Assembly (NCBI RefSeq): GCF_000278155.1
Contig: NZ_JH725094.1
Location: 41,685 to 105,684 of the forward strand
Source of the DNA: Bartonella doshiae NCTC 12862 = ATCC 700133
GTDB taxonomy: Bacteria; Pseudomonadota; Alphaproteobacteria; Rhizobiales; Rhizobiaceae
Direction: 5' to 3'
Length of the DNA: 64,000 bases
Each line of letters begins with the position of its first letter. Within the stretch, counting starts at the first letter, position 1. This document shows, one piece after another, positions 43,267 to 54,582 of the stretch. Both the position numbers and the translations under genes were made by a program. Below the pieces are notes generated by a model that did not search any database, was not told the origin of the DNA, and saw only the letters and a list, made by a program, of their open reading frames with translations.

Positions 43267-45231
43267 ATGTATTATACAATTGTCTTTCTTCCTCTTTTGG
43301 GTTTTTTAATTGCTGCACTAGGTGGAAAAACTATAGGAGATCGGGCGAGTGAATTGATAACATGTAGCTTTATGGTTATTGTTGCCATCTTGTCTTGGGT
43401 AGCCTTTTGGGGTATTGCACTTGGTCATGCTCCAATGGTTGATGTCTTGGTATTACATTGGCTTGCCGTCGATGGATTAACTTTTGATTGGGCTTTACAT
43501 ATTGATACATTAACAGCTGTCATGCTTATTGTTGTAAACAGTGTTTCGGCATTAGTGCATATTTATTCAATTGGTTATATGCACCATGATCCTTCAAGGT
43601 CGCGTTTTTTTTCTTATCTGTCTTTATTTACATTTATGATGCTTATGTTGGTGACATCCAATAATTTGATTCAGATGTTTTTTGGATGGGAAGGTGTGGG
43701 GCTTGCTTCTTATTTGCTTATTGGTTTTTGGTTTCAGCGCGATTCAGCCAATAAGGCTGCAATGAAAGCTTTTGTGGTTAATCGTGTTGGAGATTTTGGT
43801 TTTCTCTTAGGGATCTTTAGTATTTTTGTTTTATTCCAATCAGTTGATTTTGCTTCTATTTTTGTAAAAGCTGCCGACAAGAGCTTCATACAAAATGTAA
43901 CATTTTTAGGTTGGAAGCTTGATGTTCAGACAGCAATTACGATTACATGTCTTCTGTTGTTTATTGGAGCTATGGGAAAATCAGCACAATTTCTTTTACA
44001 TACATGGCTCCCTGATGCAATGGAGGGACCAACACCTGTATCAGCACTTATTCATGCAGCAACAATGGTGACAGCTGGTGTTTTTATGGTTGCGCGTATG
44101 TCCCCAATTTTTGAACTTTCTTCGACCGCTTTAACAGTGATTGTTATTGTTGGAGCAACGACTGCGTTTTTTGCAGCAACTGTGGGGTTGGTGCAGAATG
44201 ATATTAAGCGTGTTATTGCTTATTCTACATGTTCACAGCTTGGTTATATGTTTGTGGCATTAGGTGTTGGAGCTTATGGAGCAGCCGTTTTTCATCTTTT
44301 TACACACGCTTTTTTTAAAGCCTTATTGTTTCTTGGTGCAGGCTCTGTAATTCATGCGGTATCTGATGAACAAGATATGCGAAAAATGGGCGGATTACGC
44401 AAACATATAAAGGTAACTTATTGGATGATGATGATAGGAACCATTGCATTGACAGGTGTTGGGATTCCAGGAACACTTTTCGGGACTGCTGGTTTTTTCT
44501 CCAAGGATGCGATTATAGAATCCGCTTTTGCATCACATAATATTGCTTCAGGATATGCTTTTTGGCTTCTTGTTGTTTCAGCGCTATTAACAAGTTTTTA
44601 TTCTTGGCGACTTATTTTTATGACATTTCATGGTAAACCACGTGCAACTGTTGATGTTATGCATCATGTTCATGAAGCGCCACTAGTTATGTTAATTCCA
44701 CTCTTTATTTTGTCTATTGGGGCAATGTTTGCGGGTGTTTTTTTTCAACCCTACTTTTTTGGAGACTTGTATGATGCTTTTTGGAAAGGTGCGTTATTTA
44801 CAAATAGCTACAATCACGTTCTTCATGAGGCACATAATGTTTTCACTTGGGTAAAATGGTCGCCATTTACAGCGATGGTTCTTGGATTCGTGGCAGCTTA
44901 TTTGTTCTATATTTTTGTTCCTTCCATTCCCAAGAAATTGGCTAGGCTCTTTCCTAGAATGTATAACTTTCTTTATCAGAAATGGTATTTTGACCAATTA
45001 TATCACATTTTATTTGTTCGTCCTGCCTTCAAAGTAGGTACTTTCCTTTGGAAAGTAGGGGACGGTAAAATAATTGATGGTTTAGGTCCGAACGGTATTG
45101 CAGCGCGTGTTCTTGATATTACAAATAGAGTTGTTCGAATGCAGACAGGATATCTTTATCATTATGCGTTTGCAATGCTTATTGGTATTGCATCGCTGAT
45201 CACATGGATGATGATAGGGGGCCTAAATTGA
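43267..45231 (+). CDS. nuoL: NADH-quinone oxidoreductase subunit L
   Basis: This 654-residue antiporter-like subunit has about 16 helices. Conserved segments include [40 protein letters not shown] and [20 protein letters not shown]. The long C-terminal lateral helix spans other subunits. It pumps protons at the far end of the membrane arm. Its stop overlaps the nuoM start (TGATG). Confidence 0.97.
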   Translation: MYYTIVFLPLLGFLIAALGGKTIGDRASELITCSFMVIVAILSWVAFWGIALGHAPMVDVLVLHWLAVDGLTFDWALHIDTLTAVMLIVVNSVSALVHIYSIGYMHHDPSRSRFFSYLSLFTFMMLMLVTSNNLIQMFFGWEGVGLASYLLIGFWFQRDSANKAAMKAFVVNRVGDFGFLLGIFSIFVLFQSVDFASIFVKAADKSFIQNVTFLGWKLDVQTAITITCLLLFIGAMGKSAQFLLHTWLPDAMEGPTPVSALIHAATMVTAGVFMVARMSPIFELSSTALTVIVIVGATTAFFAATVGLVQNDIKRVIAYSTCSQLGYMFVALGVGAYGAAVFHLFTHAFFKALLFLGAGSVIHAVSDEQDMRKMGGLRKHIKVTYWMMMIGTIALTGVGIPGTLFGTAGFFSKDAIIESAFASHNIASGYAFWLLVVSALLTSFYSWRLIFMTFHGKPRATVDVMHHVHEAPLVMLIPLFILSIGAMFAGVFFQPYFFGDLYDAFWKGALFTNSYNHVLHEAHNVFTWVKWSPFTAMVLGFVAAYLFYIFVPSIPKKLARLFPRMYNFLYQKWYFDQLYHILFVRPAFKVGTFLWKVGDGKIIDGLGPNGIAARVLDITNRVVRMQTGYLYHYAFAMLIGIASLITWMMIGGLN

Positions 45232-46700
45232 TGACCGATTGGCCTATTCTTTCTACAGTTACATTTTTACCACTTGTTGGTGTGATTTTAATTTTGTTTA
45301 TCAAAGATGATAGCGAAGCAGCACGACATAATATACGCAATGTAGCATTTTTTACGAGTGTTTTTGTTTTCATTATCTCTTTAATTATTTGGGCTGGTTT
45401 TGATCATACAAACGCTCATTTTCAAATGGTTGAGAAATTCAATTGGTTAGGAGGGGGCATTAGCTACCATATGGGAATTGATGGTATTTCTATTCTTTTT
45501 GTTGTTCTTTCAGCTTTTCTTTTGCCTTTCTGTATTTTAGCAAGTTGGGAGAATATTAAAGATAGATTAAAGGCTTATATGATTGCTTTTCTTCTTCTTG
45601 AAGTTGCGATTATTGGAGTCTTTTGTGCTCTTGATGCAATATTATTTTATGTTTTTTTTGAAGGCAGTCTTATCCCAATGTTTATTATTATAGGTGTTTG
45701 GGGAGGCAATCGCCGTGTTTACGCGAGTATGAAGTTCTTCCTATACACTTTACTTGGTTCAGTACTTATGCTGGTTGCTCTCATGGCGATGTATTGGGAA
45801 TCCGGAACGCTTGATATCCCGACTTTGTTAAATCATCAGTTTCCTGCACATATGCAAATATGGTTATGGCTTGCATTTTTTGCCTCGTTTGCGGTTAAAA
45901 TGCCGATGTGGCCTGTCCATACATGGCTCCCTGATGCGCACGTGGAAGCACCAACGGCTGGCTCTGTAATTTTAGCTGGTGTCTTACTTAAATTAGGTGG
46001 GTATGGTTTCCTTCGCTTTTCTTTACCAATGTTTCCTATCGCTTCAGCAAATTTTGCTCCTTTGGTTTTTACTTTGTCGCTTATCGCTATTATTTATACA
46101 TCATTAGTTGCACTCGTTCAAAGTGACATTAAAAAATTGATTGCTTATTCTTCAATAGCGCATATGGGATATGTAACAATGGGGATTTTTGCTGCTAATG
46201 AACAGGCTATCCAAGGTGCTATTTATCAAATGCTCTCGCATGGAATTGTTTCAGCAGCTTTATTTCTTTGTGTTGGAGTTATCTACGATCGTCTACACAC
46301 ACGTGAAATTTCAGCTTTTGGCGGTTTAGTCAATAATATGCCAAAATATGCCGTTGTTTTCTTGATTTTTACTATGGCTAATGTTGGTTTACCTGGAAGT
46401 TCAGGATTTTTAGGTGAATTTTTAACTTTAATAGGTGTCTTTCAAGTAAATAAATGCATTGTTGTTTTTGCTACAACTGGTGTTATTTTGTCCGCTGCTT
46501 ATGCACTTTACCTTTATCGACGTGTGGTTTTTGGTTCCCTAGATAAGGAAAATTTAAAAGTACTTGTTGATCTCTCTTCAAGAGAGAAATTCATCCTGTA
46601 TCCAATGGTTATTCTCACAATATTTTTTGGAATCTATCCAACGCCTATTTTTAAAGCAACTGCATTTTCCATAAAAGCCCTCATCAATAAACTGCATTAG
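45231..46700 (+). CDS. nuoM: NADH-quinone oxidoreductase subunit M
   Basis: This 489-residue antiporter-like subunit has about 14 helices and the conserved [20 protein letters not shown] and [20 protein letters not shown]. It is one of the three proton-pumping subunits. The ATG at 45231 overlaps the nuoL stop; a start 27 bases earlier is in frame but lies within nuoL. It is followed 18 bases later by nuoN. Confidence 0.97.
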   Translation: MTDWPILSTVTFLPLVGVILILFIKDDSEAARHNIRNVAFFTSVFVFIISLIIWAGFDHTNAHFQMVEKFNWLGGGISYHMGIDGISILFVVLSAFLLPFCILASWENIKDRLKAYMIAFLLLEVAIIGVFCALDAILFYVFFEGSLIPMFIIIGVWGGNRRVYASMKFFLYTLLGSVLMLVALMAMYWESGTLDIPTLLNHQFPAHMQIWLWLAFFASFAVKMPMWPVHTWLPDAHVEAPTAGSVILAGVLLKLGGYGFLRFSLPMFPIASANFAPLVFTLSLIAIIYTSLVALVQSDIKKLIAYSSIAHMGYVTMGIFAANEQAIQGAIYQMLSHGIVSAALFLCVGVIYDRLHTREISAFGGLVNNMPKYAVVFLIFTMANVGLPGSSGFLGEFLTLIGVFQVNKCIVVFATTGVILSAAYALYLYRRVVFGSLDKENLKVLVDLSSREKFILYPMVILTIFFGIYPTPIFKATAFSIKALINKLH

Positions 46701-46718
46701 ATTAAGAGAAGAATATTC

Positions 46719-48173
46719 ATGCAAACTGAAATAATAGCTCAATTAGGGTTAATTTTTCCAGAGATTTTAATAGCACTGGGAGCAATAGTGCTGCTTTTGA
46801 TTGGTGTTTATTCCAACGTACGTTCCTCTTTAACTATAACTGGTTTGGCAATTGCTCTTCTTGTTGCAACTATTATTATTATCGTTATTTTTCCAAAAAG
46901 TGGCTTATTTCAAACCAATGCGCTTATTATCGATTCTTTCGGTCGCTATATGAAAATTTTAACACTTATTGGTGCGCTTTTCGCGCTTGTTATGTCTGTT
47001 GGTTTTACCTATGCACAAAAGTTTGATGTATTTGAATTTCCTGTACTCATACTTTTAGCAACCCTTGGTATGATGTTTATGATTTCAGCCAGTAATATGC
47101 TATCACTGTATATGGGATTAGAACTGCAATCTTTAGCATTATATGTTTTAGCTGCTATCAATCGTAATAATGTAAAATCTTCTGAAGCAGGTATAAAATA
47201 CTTTGTTTTAGGAGCATTATCTTCAGGGATACTGCTTTATGGTATTTCTCTACTTTATGGTTTTACCGGTCAAATTGGTTTTCGCGAAATTGCTGTTGCT
47301 TTAAAAGGTGAAAATTTGCAATTAGGGGTTATTTTTGGAATTGTTTTTATTTTATCAGGTTTGGCTTTCAAAATTTCTGCGGTTCCGTTCCATATGTGGA
47401 CACCAGATGTTTATGAAGGAGCGCCTACACCTATTACAGCATTTTTTGCTGCTGCTCCTAAAATTGCTGCGATGGCATTAATTATTCGTGTTATTGTTAT
47501 GACCTTTAGTCCCCTAAGTGGTTTTGATGATTCCATGCCTGCATGGCAGCAAATTTTGGTGTTTATGGCAATTTCATCAATGATACTTGGTGCATTCGCT
47601 GCAATTGGCCAGAGCAATATTAAGCGGTTAATGGCTTATTCATCAATTAGTCATATGGGGTATGCGCTTGTTGGTTTAGCTGCTGGAGATATGCTCGGGA
47701 TAAAGAGCGTTATTCTTTATATGACTATTTATCTTGTCATGACACTTGGTTCATTTGCTTTTATTCTTGGAATGCGGTCTAGCAATGGGAATGTTGAAAA
47801 TATTTATGATCTTTCGGGATTAATAAAGACAAATCCATTTATGGCTGTCGTGATGACAATACAACTTTTCTCTTTAGCAAGTATACCGCCTATGGCCGGT
47901 TTTTTTGGGAAGTGGTATACATTTTCTGCTGCTGTTCATGCTGGTCTTATTCCACTTGCTGTTGTTGGTATGATAGCATCTGTTATTGGAGCTTTCTATT
48001 ATTTACGGATTATTAAAATTATGTGGTTTGATGATGCAAAAGCGCATTTTGTTGTTTTATCGAATGAGCTTCGGTTTTGTCTTGGCGTTTCTGCATTGTT
48101 TATTTTATTTTACACTTTTGGGGGAATTTGGTTTGCTGAGTTAGCAGAAAAAGCAGCAGCCGCATTATTTTAA
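46719..48173 (+). CDS. nuoN: NADH-quinone oxidoreductase subunit N
   Basis: This 484-residue antiporter-like subunit has about 14 helices; FHMWTPDVYEGAPTPITAFF and QSNIKRLMAYSSISHMGYAL are family motifs. It is the third proton-pumping subunit and the last nuo gene. Its stop overlaps the start of birA (TAATG), so birA is likely co-transcribed and coupled with nuo. Confidence 0.97.
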   Translation: MQTEIIAQLGLIFPEILIALGAIVLLLIGVYSNVRSSLTITGLAIALLVATIIIIVIFPKSGLFQTNALIIDSFGRYMKILTLIGALFALVMSVGFTYAQKFDVFEFPVLILLATLGMMFMISASNMLSLYMGLELQSLALYVLAAINRNNVKSSEAGIKYFVLGALSSGILLYGISLLYGFTGQIGFREIAVALKGENLQLGVIFGIVFILSGLAFKISAVPFHMWTPDVYEGAPTPITAFFAAAPKIAAMALIIRVIVMTFSPLSGFDDSMPAWQQILVFMAISSMILGAFAAIGQSNIKRLMAYSSISHMGYALVGLAAGDMLGIKSVILYMTIYLVMTLGSFAFILGMRSSNGNVENIYDLSGLIKTNPFMAVVMTIQLFSLASIPPMAGFFGKWYTFSAAVHAGLIPLAVVGMIASVIGAFYYLRIIKIMWFDDAKAHFVVLSNELRFCLGVSALFILFYTFGGIWFAELAEKAAAALF

Positions 48174-48982
48174 TGAATATGGTTTATATCTTATCAGATT
48201 TCGCACAAAAGCAAGGATACTCTGTTGAATCGTACGAGAGTGTTACTTCAACAAATCTCATTGCACAACAAAAAGCACAAGATGGCCATCAGGGCTATCT
48301 TTGGGTTGTTGCACAGGAGCAAACACAGGGAAGAGCAAGAAGAGGTAGGGTATGGCATAGCCCGAAAGGCAATCTTTATTCTAGTCTTTTGTTAATTGAT
48401 GATATTGTTCACAAAACTTCTGCTCAGCTTGGTTTTGTTGCTGGGGTAAGTGTGGTAGAAGCAATAAAACAATTTATAAAAGATGAAAAGCAAGCAGACA
48501 GTATTGTTCGTTTAAAATGGCCAAATGATATTTTGTTAGGAGGAGCTAAAAGCTCTGGAGTTTTGCTTGAAATTTTTAAATTGATACCACAACAGTATGC
48601 ATTGGTTATTGGTATGGGAATAAATGTAAAATATCATTATGAAGATGCTCCATATCCTACTTCAAGTTTAAAGAATATTGGTTTGAATGTTAAAACAGAA
48701 CAGTTATTTACGGTTTTAACGGAGTATTTTTCTAAAAATTATCTTCTTTGGAAACAACCAGGGGGATGTGATATAATCCGAAAGAAATGGCTTTTATATT
48801 CTGCTCATCTTGGACAGCATATCAAAATAGTTAATGATAAAAAAATCATTGAAGGTATTTTTGATGGTCTTGATAGTGATTTCAACTGCATTGTAAAACA
48901 AAAAAATGGTCAGCAAGCTATCATAACTGCTGGAGATGTTCATTTTGGTTTTGCTGCTTCTGCTAATGCAGGTTGTTATTAA
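48173..48982 (+). CDS. birA: Biotin-[acetyl-CoA-carboxylase] ligase
   Basis: This 269-residue protein is the group I form without the DNA-binding domain. QGRARRGRVWHSPKGNLYSS is the biotinyl-AMP loop, and RLKWPNDILLGGAKSSGVLL the conserved core. It attaches biotin to carboxylase subunits in the cytoplasm. Translation is coupled to nuoN by a one-base overlap. It lies 51 bases before rnj. Confidence 0.93.
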   Translation: MNMVYILSDFAQKQGYSVESYESVTSTNLIAQQKAQDGHQGYLWVVAQEQTQGRARRGRVWHSPKGNLYSSLLLIDDIVHKTSAQLGFVAGVSVVEAIKQFIKDEKQADSIVRLKWPNDILLGGAKSSGVLLEIFKLIPQQYALVIGMGINVKYHYEDAPYPTSSLKNIGLNVKTEQLFTVLTEYFSKNYLLWKQPGGCDIIRKKWLLYSAHLGQHIKIVNDKKIIEGIFDGLDSDFNCIVKQKNGQQAIITAGDVHFGFAASANAGCY

Positions 48983-49033
48983 TTTATAAAATCTTATTTC
49001 CCATCAGATTACCTTAATGTTTAGGAGATATTT

Positions 49034-50710
49034 ATGGTTGCAGCCAACAAGAATGAGTTTGTCTTTTTACCTTTAGGAGGAGTAGGTGAAATTGGAATGA
49101 ATCTGGCTGCTTATGGATTTGGTCCCAAAAATCTTCGTGAATGGTTGCTTGTTGATATGGGGGTAAGTTTTGCTGGTCCTGAATTACCTGGAGCAGATCT
49201 TATTTTGCCTGATATTCGTTTTCTAGAAAGCGAAAAACATAATATATCTGGTCTTATTTTAACTCATGCTCATGAAGATCATTATGGAGCTGTTCTCGAT
49301 TTGTTACCGCAGCTTAACATCCCGCTTTACTGTACCCCTTTTACATCAGGACTATTGGAGTGTAAAAGGCAATCAGATTTTGAATCTCGTAAAATTTTAT
49401 GCCATATTTTTCAAGCTGGCGATTGTTTTCAGGTTGGTTCCTTTTCGGTAGAGGCTATTGCTGTTAATCATTCGATTCCGGAAGCTGTTTCTTTGGCAAT
49501 TACAACATCTTTAGGTACTGTTATTCATACGGGTGATTGGAAAATTGATCACACACCATCACTTGGTCCTGTAACTGATGAAAAACGTTTTCGTACTTTA
49601 GGCAAAAAAGGTATTTTAGCTTTACTTTGTGATTCTACTAATGCCTGTCAGGATGGTATATCACCATCAGAACAGCAAGTTCAGGAAAGTCTCTCTGAAA
49701 TTATTTCGAAAGCGGAAGGGCGTGTTGCTCTTGCAACTTTTTCTTCTAATATTGGTAGAATACGTTCAATTGCTCTTGCCGCTGAATCTGTTGGGCGAAA
49801 GGTTCTTGTCATTGGGCGCTCTCTTAAGCGAAGTATTATGGTTGCAGAAGAACTTGGTTATATGAAAGATTTGGCACCATTTGTTACGGAAGATGATTAT
49901 GCTTATATTCCGCGAAAAGATATCGTTTTAGTTGTAACGGGAAGTCAGGGTGAGCCGTGTGCAGCTTTAGCTAAATTATCACGCAATGAAATGGGAAAAA
50001 TTGCACTTTCTACGGGTGATACAGTTATTTATTCATCGCGGAGTATCCCAGGCAACGAAAAAGCTATTATTGAAATACAAAATCGTTTTATGGATTTGGG
50101 AATTAAAATAATTACCAATAAAGATGCTCTTGTTCATGTTTCTGGCCATCCACGTCGTTCAGAACTTTTACAGATGTATGATTGGGTAAAACCGCAAATA
50201 CTTGTTCCTGTACATGGTGAAGCAATGCATCTTACTGCTCAGGCAACTTTGGCACGTCAAGCAGGGATTAAAATTGTTGCTGATGTTAGAAATGGTCGTA
50301 TACTACGTCTTGCACCAGAACCCGTAGAAGTCATTGATCAAATTCCTGTTGGACGCATTTATAAAGATGGTTGCTTGATTGGAGATGAAGATGAATTGGG
50401 AATTCGGGAAAGACGCAAGCTAAGTTATGCTGGTCATGTTTCCGTTTCTCTCCATATGAATAGCAAACATGAATTATCTGATGATATTGGTCTTAGCACA
50501 TTTGGACTACCTGAAAAAAATAGAAATGGTGGGAATGTGAAAGATATTCTTTTGGATGTTGTAGAAAATACAATCTATAATATTCCACGTGTTAAACGAA
50601 AAAATAATGAACTCGTTCGGGAAGCAACACGGCGTGCAGTGAGAGCAGCTGTTAATGAAATTTGGCAAAAAAAGCCTATTTGTACAGTCTTTTTGCATAG
50701 ATCAAAATAA
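49034..50710 (+). CDS. rnj: Ribonuclease J
   Basis: This 558-residue metallo-beta-lactamase/beta-CASP nuclease has the zinc motif ILTHAHEDHYGAVLDLLP, LLCDSTNACQDGISPSEQ, and the C-terminal HVSGHPRRSELLQMYDWVKP and PVHGEAMHL. It degrades and matures RNA from the 5' end. The family is usual in alphaproteobacteria together with RNase E, whose gene is at the right end here. The start follows TTAGGAGATAT. The 213-base gap to proS has no gene. Confidence 0.94.
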   Translation: MVAANKNEFVFLPLGGVGEIGMNLAAYGFGPKNLREWLLVDMGVSFAGPELPGADLILPDIRFLESEKHNISGLILTHAHEDHYGAVLDLLPQLNIPLYCTPFTSGLLECKRQSDFESRKILCHIFQAGDCFQVGSFSVEAIAVNHSIPEAVSLAITTSLGTVIHTGDWKIDHTPSLGPVTDEKRFRTLGKKGILALLCDSTNACQDGISPSEQQVQESLSEIISKAEGRVALATFSSNIGRIRSIALAAESVGRKVLVIGRSLKRSIMVAEELGYMKDLAPFVTEDDYAYIPRKDIVLVVTGSQGEPCAALAKLSRNEMGKIALSTGDTVIYSSRSIPGNEKAIIEIQNRFMDLGIKIITNKDALVHVSGHPRRSELLQMYDWVKPQILVPVHGEAMHLTAQATLARQAGIKIVADVRNGRILRLAPEPVEVIDQIPVGRIYKDGCLIGDEDELGIRERRKLSYAGHVSVSLHMNSKHELSDDIGLSTFGLPEKNRNGGNVKDILLDVVENTIYNIPRVKRKNNELVREATRRAVRAAVNEIWQKKPICTVFLHRSK

Positions 50711-50923
50711 AGCAATTTGCTCTTGCATTTTTTTATTGAGAGAAAGAAAAAGGATTCTTAATTATTTTGTCGCTAGGAATACACTAAATAAAATATAAGG
50801 TACATAAATTTTAAAATAACAGGAATGTTGTATTTGGAAAATATACAGAATGTAGCTATAAAAGTTGTAGGGCATATTTAAATTATTTTGTACCGTGGTC
50901 TTTATTAGGAGTTAATTGTTTTA

Positions 50924-52249
50924 ATGCGTCTTTCTCAGTATTTCCTCCCACTTTTAAAAGAGAATCCTAAGGAAGCAGAGATTGTTTCTCATCGGCTCAT
51001 GTTGCGTGCCGGTATGATTCGCCAACAAACATCAGGAATTTATTCTTGGCTTCCCTTGGGGAAAAAAGTGCTTGATAAAGTTTGTAAAATTATTCGTGAG
51101 GAGCAAGAACGTGCTGGTGCTATAGAAATATTGATGCCTACACTTCAATCTGCAGATCTTTGGCGTGAAAGTGGTCGTTATGATGATTATGGTTTAGAAA
51201 TGCTCCGCATTAAAGATCGCCAAAAACGTGATTTGCTTTATGGTCCGACAAATGAAGAGATGGTAACAGATATTTTCCGTTCCTATATTCGTTCTTATAA
51301 GGATCTACCACTCAACTTGTACCATATTCAATGGAAGTTTCGTGATGAAATCCGTCCACGTTTTGGTGTGATGCGCTCACGAGAGTTTTTAATGAAAGAT
51401 GCTTACTCTTTTGATCTTGATTATGAGAGTTCTAAAACGTCTTATAATCGAATGTTTGTTGCTTATTTACGTACTTTTTCTTGTCTTGGCTTAAGAGCAA
51501 TTCCCATGCGTGCTGATACGGGTCCAATTGGGGGTGAACTCAGTCATGAATTTATTATTTTGGCTGAAACGGGAGAGAGCGCTATATTTTGTGATAGACA
51601 ATTTCTTGAACTTACTGTTCCAGACAGTTCGATTGATTTTAGAGATAAAACTGTTTTAGCTGATATCGTTAAACAGTGGACATCTTTTTATGCAGCAACA
51701 GAAGAAATGCATAATGAAGAAGAGTGGGCTAAAATTTCTGATCATAATCGTCTTGCAGCGCGTGGTATTGAAGTAGGGCATATTTTCCACTTTGGCACGA
51801 AATATTCTGCTCCAATGGGAGCTAAGGTTATGGGACAAGATGGAAAAGAACATATTGTTTCTATGGGATCTTATGGTATTGGGCCTTCACGTCTTGTTGC
51901 GGCAGCTATTGAGGCTTCTCATGACGAAAATGGTATTATTTGGCCAAAGTCTATCGCACCATTCGATTTTGGTATCATTAATATGAAACCAGAGGATGAA
52001 AAATGTACACAGACATGTGAAATGCTCTATCAAGGATTAAGACGTGCTGGTTTTGATCCATTATTAGATGATAGAAATGAGCGTCCCGGAACCAAATTTG
52101 CAACAATGGATTTAATTGGCTTACCAACACAAATAATTGTTGGGCCTAAAAGCATTGCGCAAAATGAAGTTGAAATGAAAGATCGAAAAACAGGTGTTAA
52201 AAAATCTCTAACGGTTGAAGCTGTACTCAATCAGTTTTCTGTGTTTTGA
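50924..52249 (+). CDS. proS: Prolyl-tRNA synthetase (alphaproteobacterial short type)
   Basis: This 441-residue class II synthetase has motif 2 [19 protein letters not shown] and motif 3 [20 protein letters not shown]. It charges tRNA-Pro. It is shorter than the bacterial 570-residue form because the editing insertion is absent, as in other alphaproteobacteria. The start has TAGGAG upstream. It is followed by lolC after 11 bases. Confidence 0.95.
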   Translation: MRLSQYFLPLLKENPKEAEIVSHRLMLRAGMIRQQTSGIYSWLPLGKKVLDKVCKIIREEQERAGAIEILMPTLQSADLWRESGRYDDYGLEMLRIKDRQKRDLLYGPTNEEMVTDIFRSYIRSYKDLPLNLYHIQWKFRDEIRPRFGVMRSREFLMKDAYSFDLDYESSKTSYNRMFVAYLRTFSCLGLRAIPMRADTGPIGGELSHEFIILAETGESAIFCDRQFLELTVPDSSIDFRDKTVLADIVKQWTSFYAATEEMHNEEEWAKISDHNRLAARGIEVGHIFHFGTKYSAPMGAKVMGQDGKEHIVSMGSYGIGPSRLVAAAIEASHDENGIIWPKSIAPFDFGIINMKPEDEKCTQTCEMLYQGLRRAGFDPLLDDRNERPGTKFATMDLIGLPTQIIVGPKSIAQNEVEMKDRKTGVKKSLTVEAVLNQFSVF

Positions 52250-52260
52250 TAGGCAATATT

Positions 52261-53529
52261 ATGAAGTGGTTGAGCAGTAAATGGTTTTCATCTTATGAAT
52301 GGATGATTGCTTTTCGTTATATGATTCCTAATAGAAAGCATGTTGTTGCATCTGTTATTTCAATCATTTCTCTTATTGGAATTATGCTAGGTGTATTTGC
52401 ACTCGTTGTTGTTATGGCGGTGATGAATGGTTTTCGTGCAGAACTTCTCAATCGTATTCTTGGTATGAATGGACACCTTGTTGTTCAGACAATTGGAGCT
52501 GGTTTTACCGATTATAACACTATGATTTCTTCTCTGGAATCCGTGAATGGAATAAAATTTGCTTTGCCTATCGTTGAAGGGCAAGCACTTGTACAAGGTG
52601 AAGTTGAAGGAGGAACCGGTGCTTTAATTCGTGGTATGCGTAAACAAGATTTGGAAAAGCTTAAAACAGTATCCCAAAACATTAAATTAGGAACACTTGC
52701 CCAATTTGATAAAGAGGAAGGGGTTGCAATTGGACTTGGCTTAGCAGAAAAATTAGGACTCACAGTTGGGAGTGATCTTCGTATTATTACACCAGATGGT
52801 GATGCGACTCCTTTCGGAGTTACGCCTCGTGTGAAAGCTTATAAAGTCATTGCGATTTTTGAAGTTGGTATGTCTGAGTATGATTCAATTTTTGTTTTTA
52901 TGCCTCTCCAAGAAGCACAAATGTTTTTTAATTTAGAGGATAAGGTTCAGTCTTTAGAGTTATTTCTTAATAATCCAGATGCTGTTGATCAGATAAAACC
53001 AACAGTAGAAAAAGTAATTAATCAGAAGGTATATTTAATTGATTGGCGTGCACGCAATCAGGCTTTTTTTTCCGCCTTACAAATTGAACGAAATGTTATG
53101 TTTTTTATTCTTTCTCTTATTGTCCTTGTTGCTGCTTTAAATATTATTTCAGGATTGATTATGCTTGTGAAAGATAAAAGCCATGATATTGCAATTTTGC
53201 GTACAATGGGTGCACATCAAAGTGCGATTCTGCGTATATTTATTACCACAGGTATGATGATTGGGGTTATTGGAACAATATTAGGGCTGATTTTAGGTAT
53301 CATAACGACCGCAAATATCAATCATATTCAGGATTTTATATCTTGGTTGTTTAATGTTGATGTTTTTAATCCTCAACTTTATTTCCTAACAAAATTGCCT
53401 GCTCAAATTGAATGGAAACAGACGGCTATAGTAGCTATGATGGCTTTATTCTTGTCATTTCTTGCAGCACTCATTCCAGCATGGCGAGCTGCTAAATTAG
53501 ATCCTGTTCAAGCTTTGAGGTATGAGTAA
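52261..53529 (+). CDS. lolC: Lipoprotein-releasing system permease (LolC/E)
   Basis: This 422-residue protein has an N-terminal helix ([20 protein letters not shown]), a periplasmic domain of about 200 residues, and three C-terminal helices of FtsX type ending in [21 protein letters not shown]. With LolD it extracts outer-membrane lipoproteins from the inner membrane for LolA. Only one permease gene is here, as in bacteria with a single LolC/E-type (LolF) protein. The ATG at 52261 is chosen over a TTG at 52246 inside proS. Confidence 0.93.
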   Translation: MKWLSSKWFSSYEWMIAFRYMIPNRKHVVASVISIISLIGIMLGVFALVVVMAVMNGFRAELLNRILGMNGHLVVQTIGAGFTDYNTMISSLESVNGIKFALPIVEGQALVQGEVEGGTGALIRGMRKQDLEKLKTVSQNIKLGTLAQFDKEEGVAIGLGLAEKLGLTVGSDLRIITPDGDATPFGVTPRVKAYKVIAIFEVGMSEYDSIFVFMPLQEAQMFFNLEDKVQSLELFLNNPDAVDQIKPTVEKVINQKVYLIDWRARNQAFFSALQIERNVMFFILSLIVLVAALNIISGLIMLVKDKSHDIAILRTMGAHQSAILRIFITTGMMIGVIGTILGLILGIITTANINHIQDFISWLFNVDVFNPQLYFLTKLPAQIEWKQTAIVAMMALFLSFLAALIPAWRAAKLDPVQALRYE

Positions 53530-53531
53530 TA

Positions 53532-54212
53532 ATGTCAGCTATTTTAGAGCTTGTTGAGATCGAGCGCCATTTTTCTGAGAATAATAGGCCTCTCATTATT
53601 TTAGATAAAGCTAATTTTGTGCTCAATCGTGGAGAACTTGTAGCGCTTGTTGCTCCATCTGGTGCTGGAAAATCAACACTTCTTCATATTGCTGGATTAT
53701 TAGAAAAACCAACAGCTGGTGATGTGTTATTACGAGGGATGTCTTGTGGAAAGCTTTCTGATAGTGAGCGAACAGCAATTAGGCGAAATGATATTGGTTT
53801 CGTTTATCAATTTCATCATTTACTCCCAGAATTTACAGCTTTAGAAAATGTCATGATCCCACAAATGATAGCAGGATTTAAAAAATCTATAGCAGAAGAT
53901 CGTTCACTGAAATTATTAAAATATCTTCGTGTTTCTCATCGTGCAAAACACCGGCCATCAGAATTGTCTGGTGGAGAACAGCAACGTGTTGCAATTGCGC
54001 GTGCTGTAGCAAATGGTCCTTCAGTCCTTTTGGCAGATGAACCAACAGGAAATCTTGATCCCGTAACTTCAGCTTATGTATTTCAGGCTTTGTTTACACT
54101 TGTTCGTCAATCTGGTCTTTCGGCTCTTATTGCGACGCACAATTATGGTTTAGCTAAGCAAATGCACCGTCGCATTACGCTGAAAGAAAAAAAGATTATT
54201 GAACTTCCTTAG
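53532..54212 (+). CDS. lolD: Lipoprotein-releasing ABC ATPase LolD
   Basis: This 226-residue ABC ATPase has Walker [13 protein letters not shown], the Q-loop in [17 protein letters not shown], signature [15 protein letters not shown] and Walker [13 protein letters not shown], then the H-loop in ATHNYGL. It energises LolC. It follows lolC by two bases, and the start of SdhE is 72 bases beyond. Confidence 0.95.
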   Translation: MSAILELVEIERHFSENNRPLIILDKANFVLNRGELVALVAPSGAGKSTLLHIAGLLEKPTAGDVLLRGMSCGKLSDSERTAIRRNDIGFVYQFHHLLPEFTALENVMIPQMIAGFKKSIAEDRSLKLLKYLRVSHRAKHRPSELSGGEQQRVAIARAVANGPSVLLADEPTGNLDPVTSAYVFQALFTLVRQSGLSALIATHNYGLAKQMHRRITLKEKKIIELP

Positions 54213-54284
54213 AGGTGAGATCAGAATTTATTCTTAAAGTTGAAACCATAATTTATATCACTTTTCACCTAGAAGGAGATTTTT

Positions 54285-54581
54285 ATGACAATTTTTGTCG
54301 TTGACGAAAATCAATTGGATTCACGTCGCCGCCGATTGGTTTTTCGTGCATGGCACAGAGGTATTCGCGAAATGGATCTCATTTTTGGGCATTATGTAGA
54401 CGCTCATATTGTAGGGATGAGTGATGAAATGGTTGCTGAACTTGAATATATTATGTCTTTTGATGACCGTGATTTGTTGGCATGGATTACTGGAGAAATT
54501 TCTCCACCTTCTGAGGTTGATAGTTTACTTTTTCGTGATATTGCCAATTATCGTTCTTGCTTAAATTTTAATTTGACCTAA
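54285..54581 (+). CDS. sdhE: FAD assembly factor SdhE
   Basis: This 98-residue protein has the SdhE core with RRRRLVFRAWHRGIREMDLI, the RGxxE motif for flavin loading, then FGHYVDAHIVGMSDEMVAEL and DLLAWITGE. It helps insert FAD covalently into SdhA of succinate dehydrogenase. It is normally next to mfd in alphaproteobacteria, as here, one base apart. Ribosome site AGAAGGAGAT. Confidence 0.93.
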   Translation: MTIFVVDENQLDSRRRRLVFRAWHRGIREMDLIFGHYVDAHIVGMSDEMVAELEYIMSFDDRDLLAWITGEISPPSEVDSLLFRDIANYRSCLNFNLT

Positions 54582-54582
54582 G

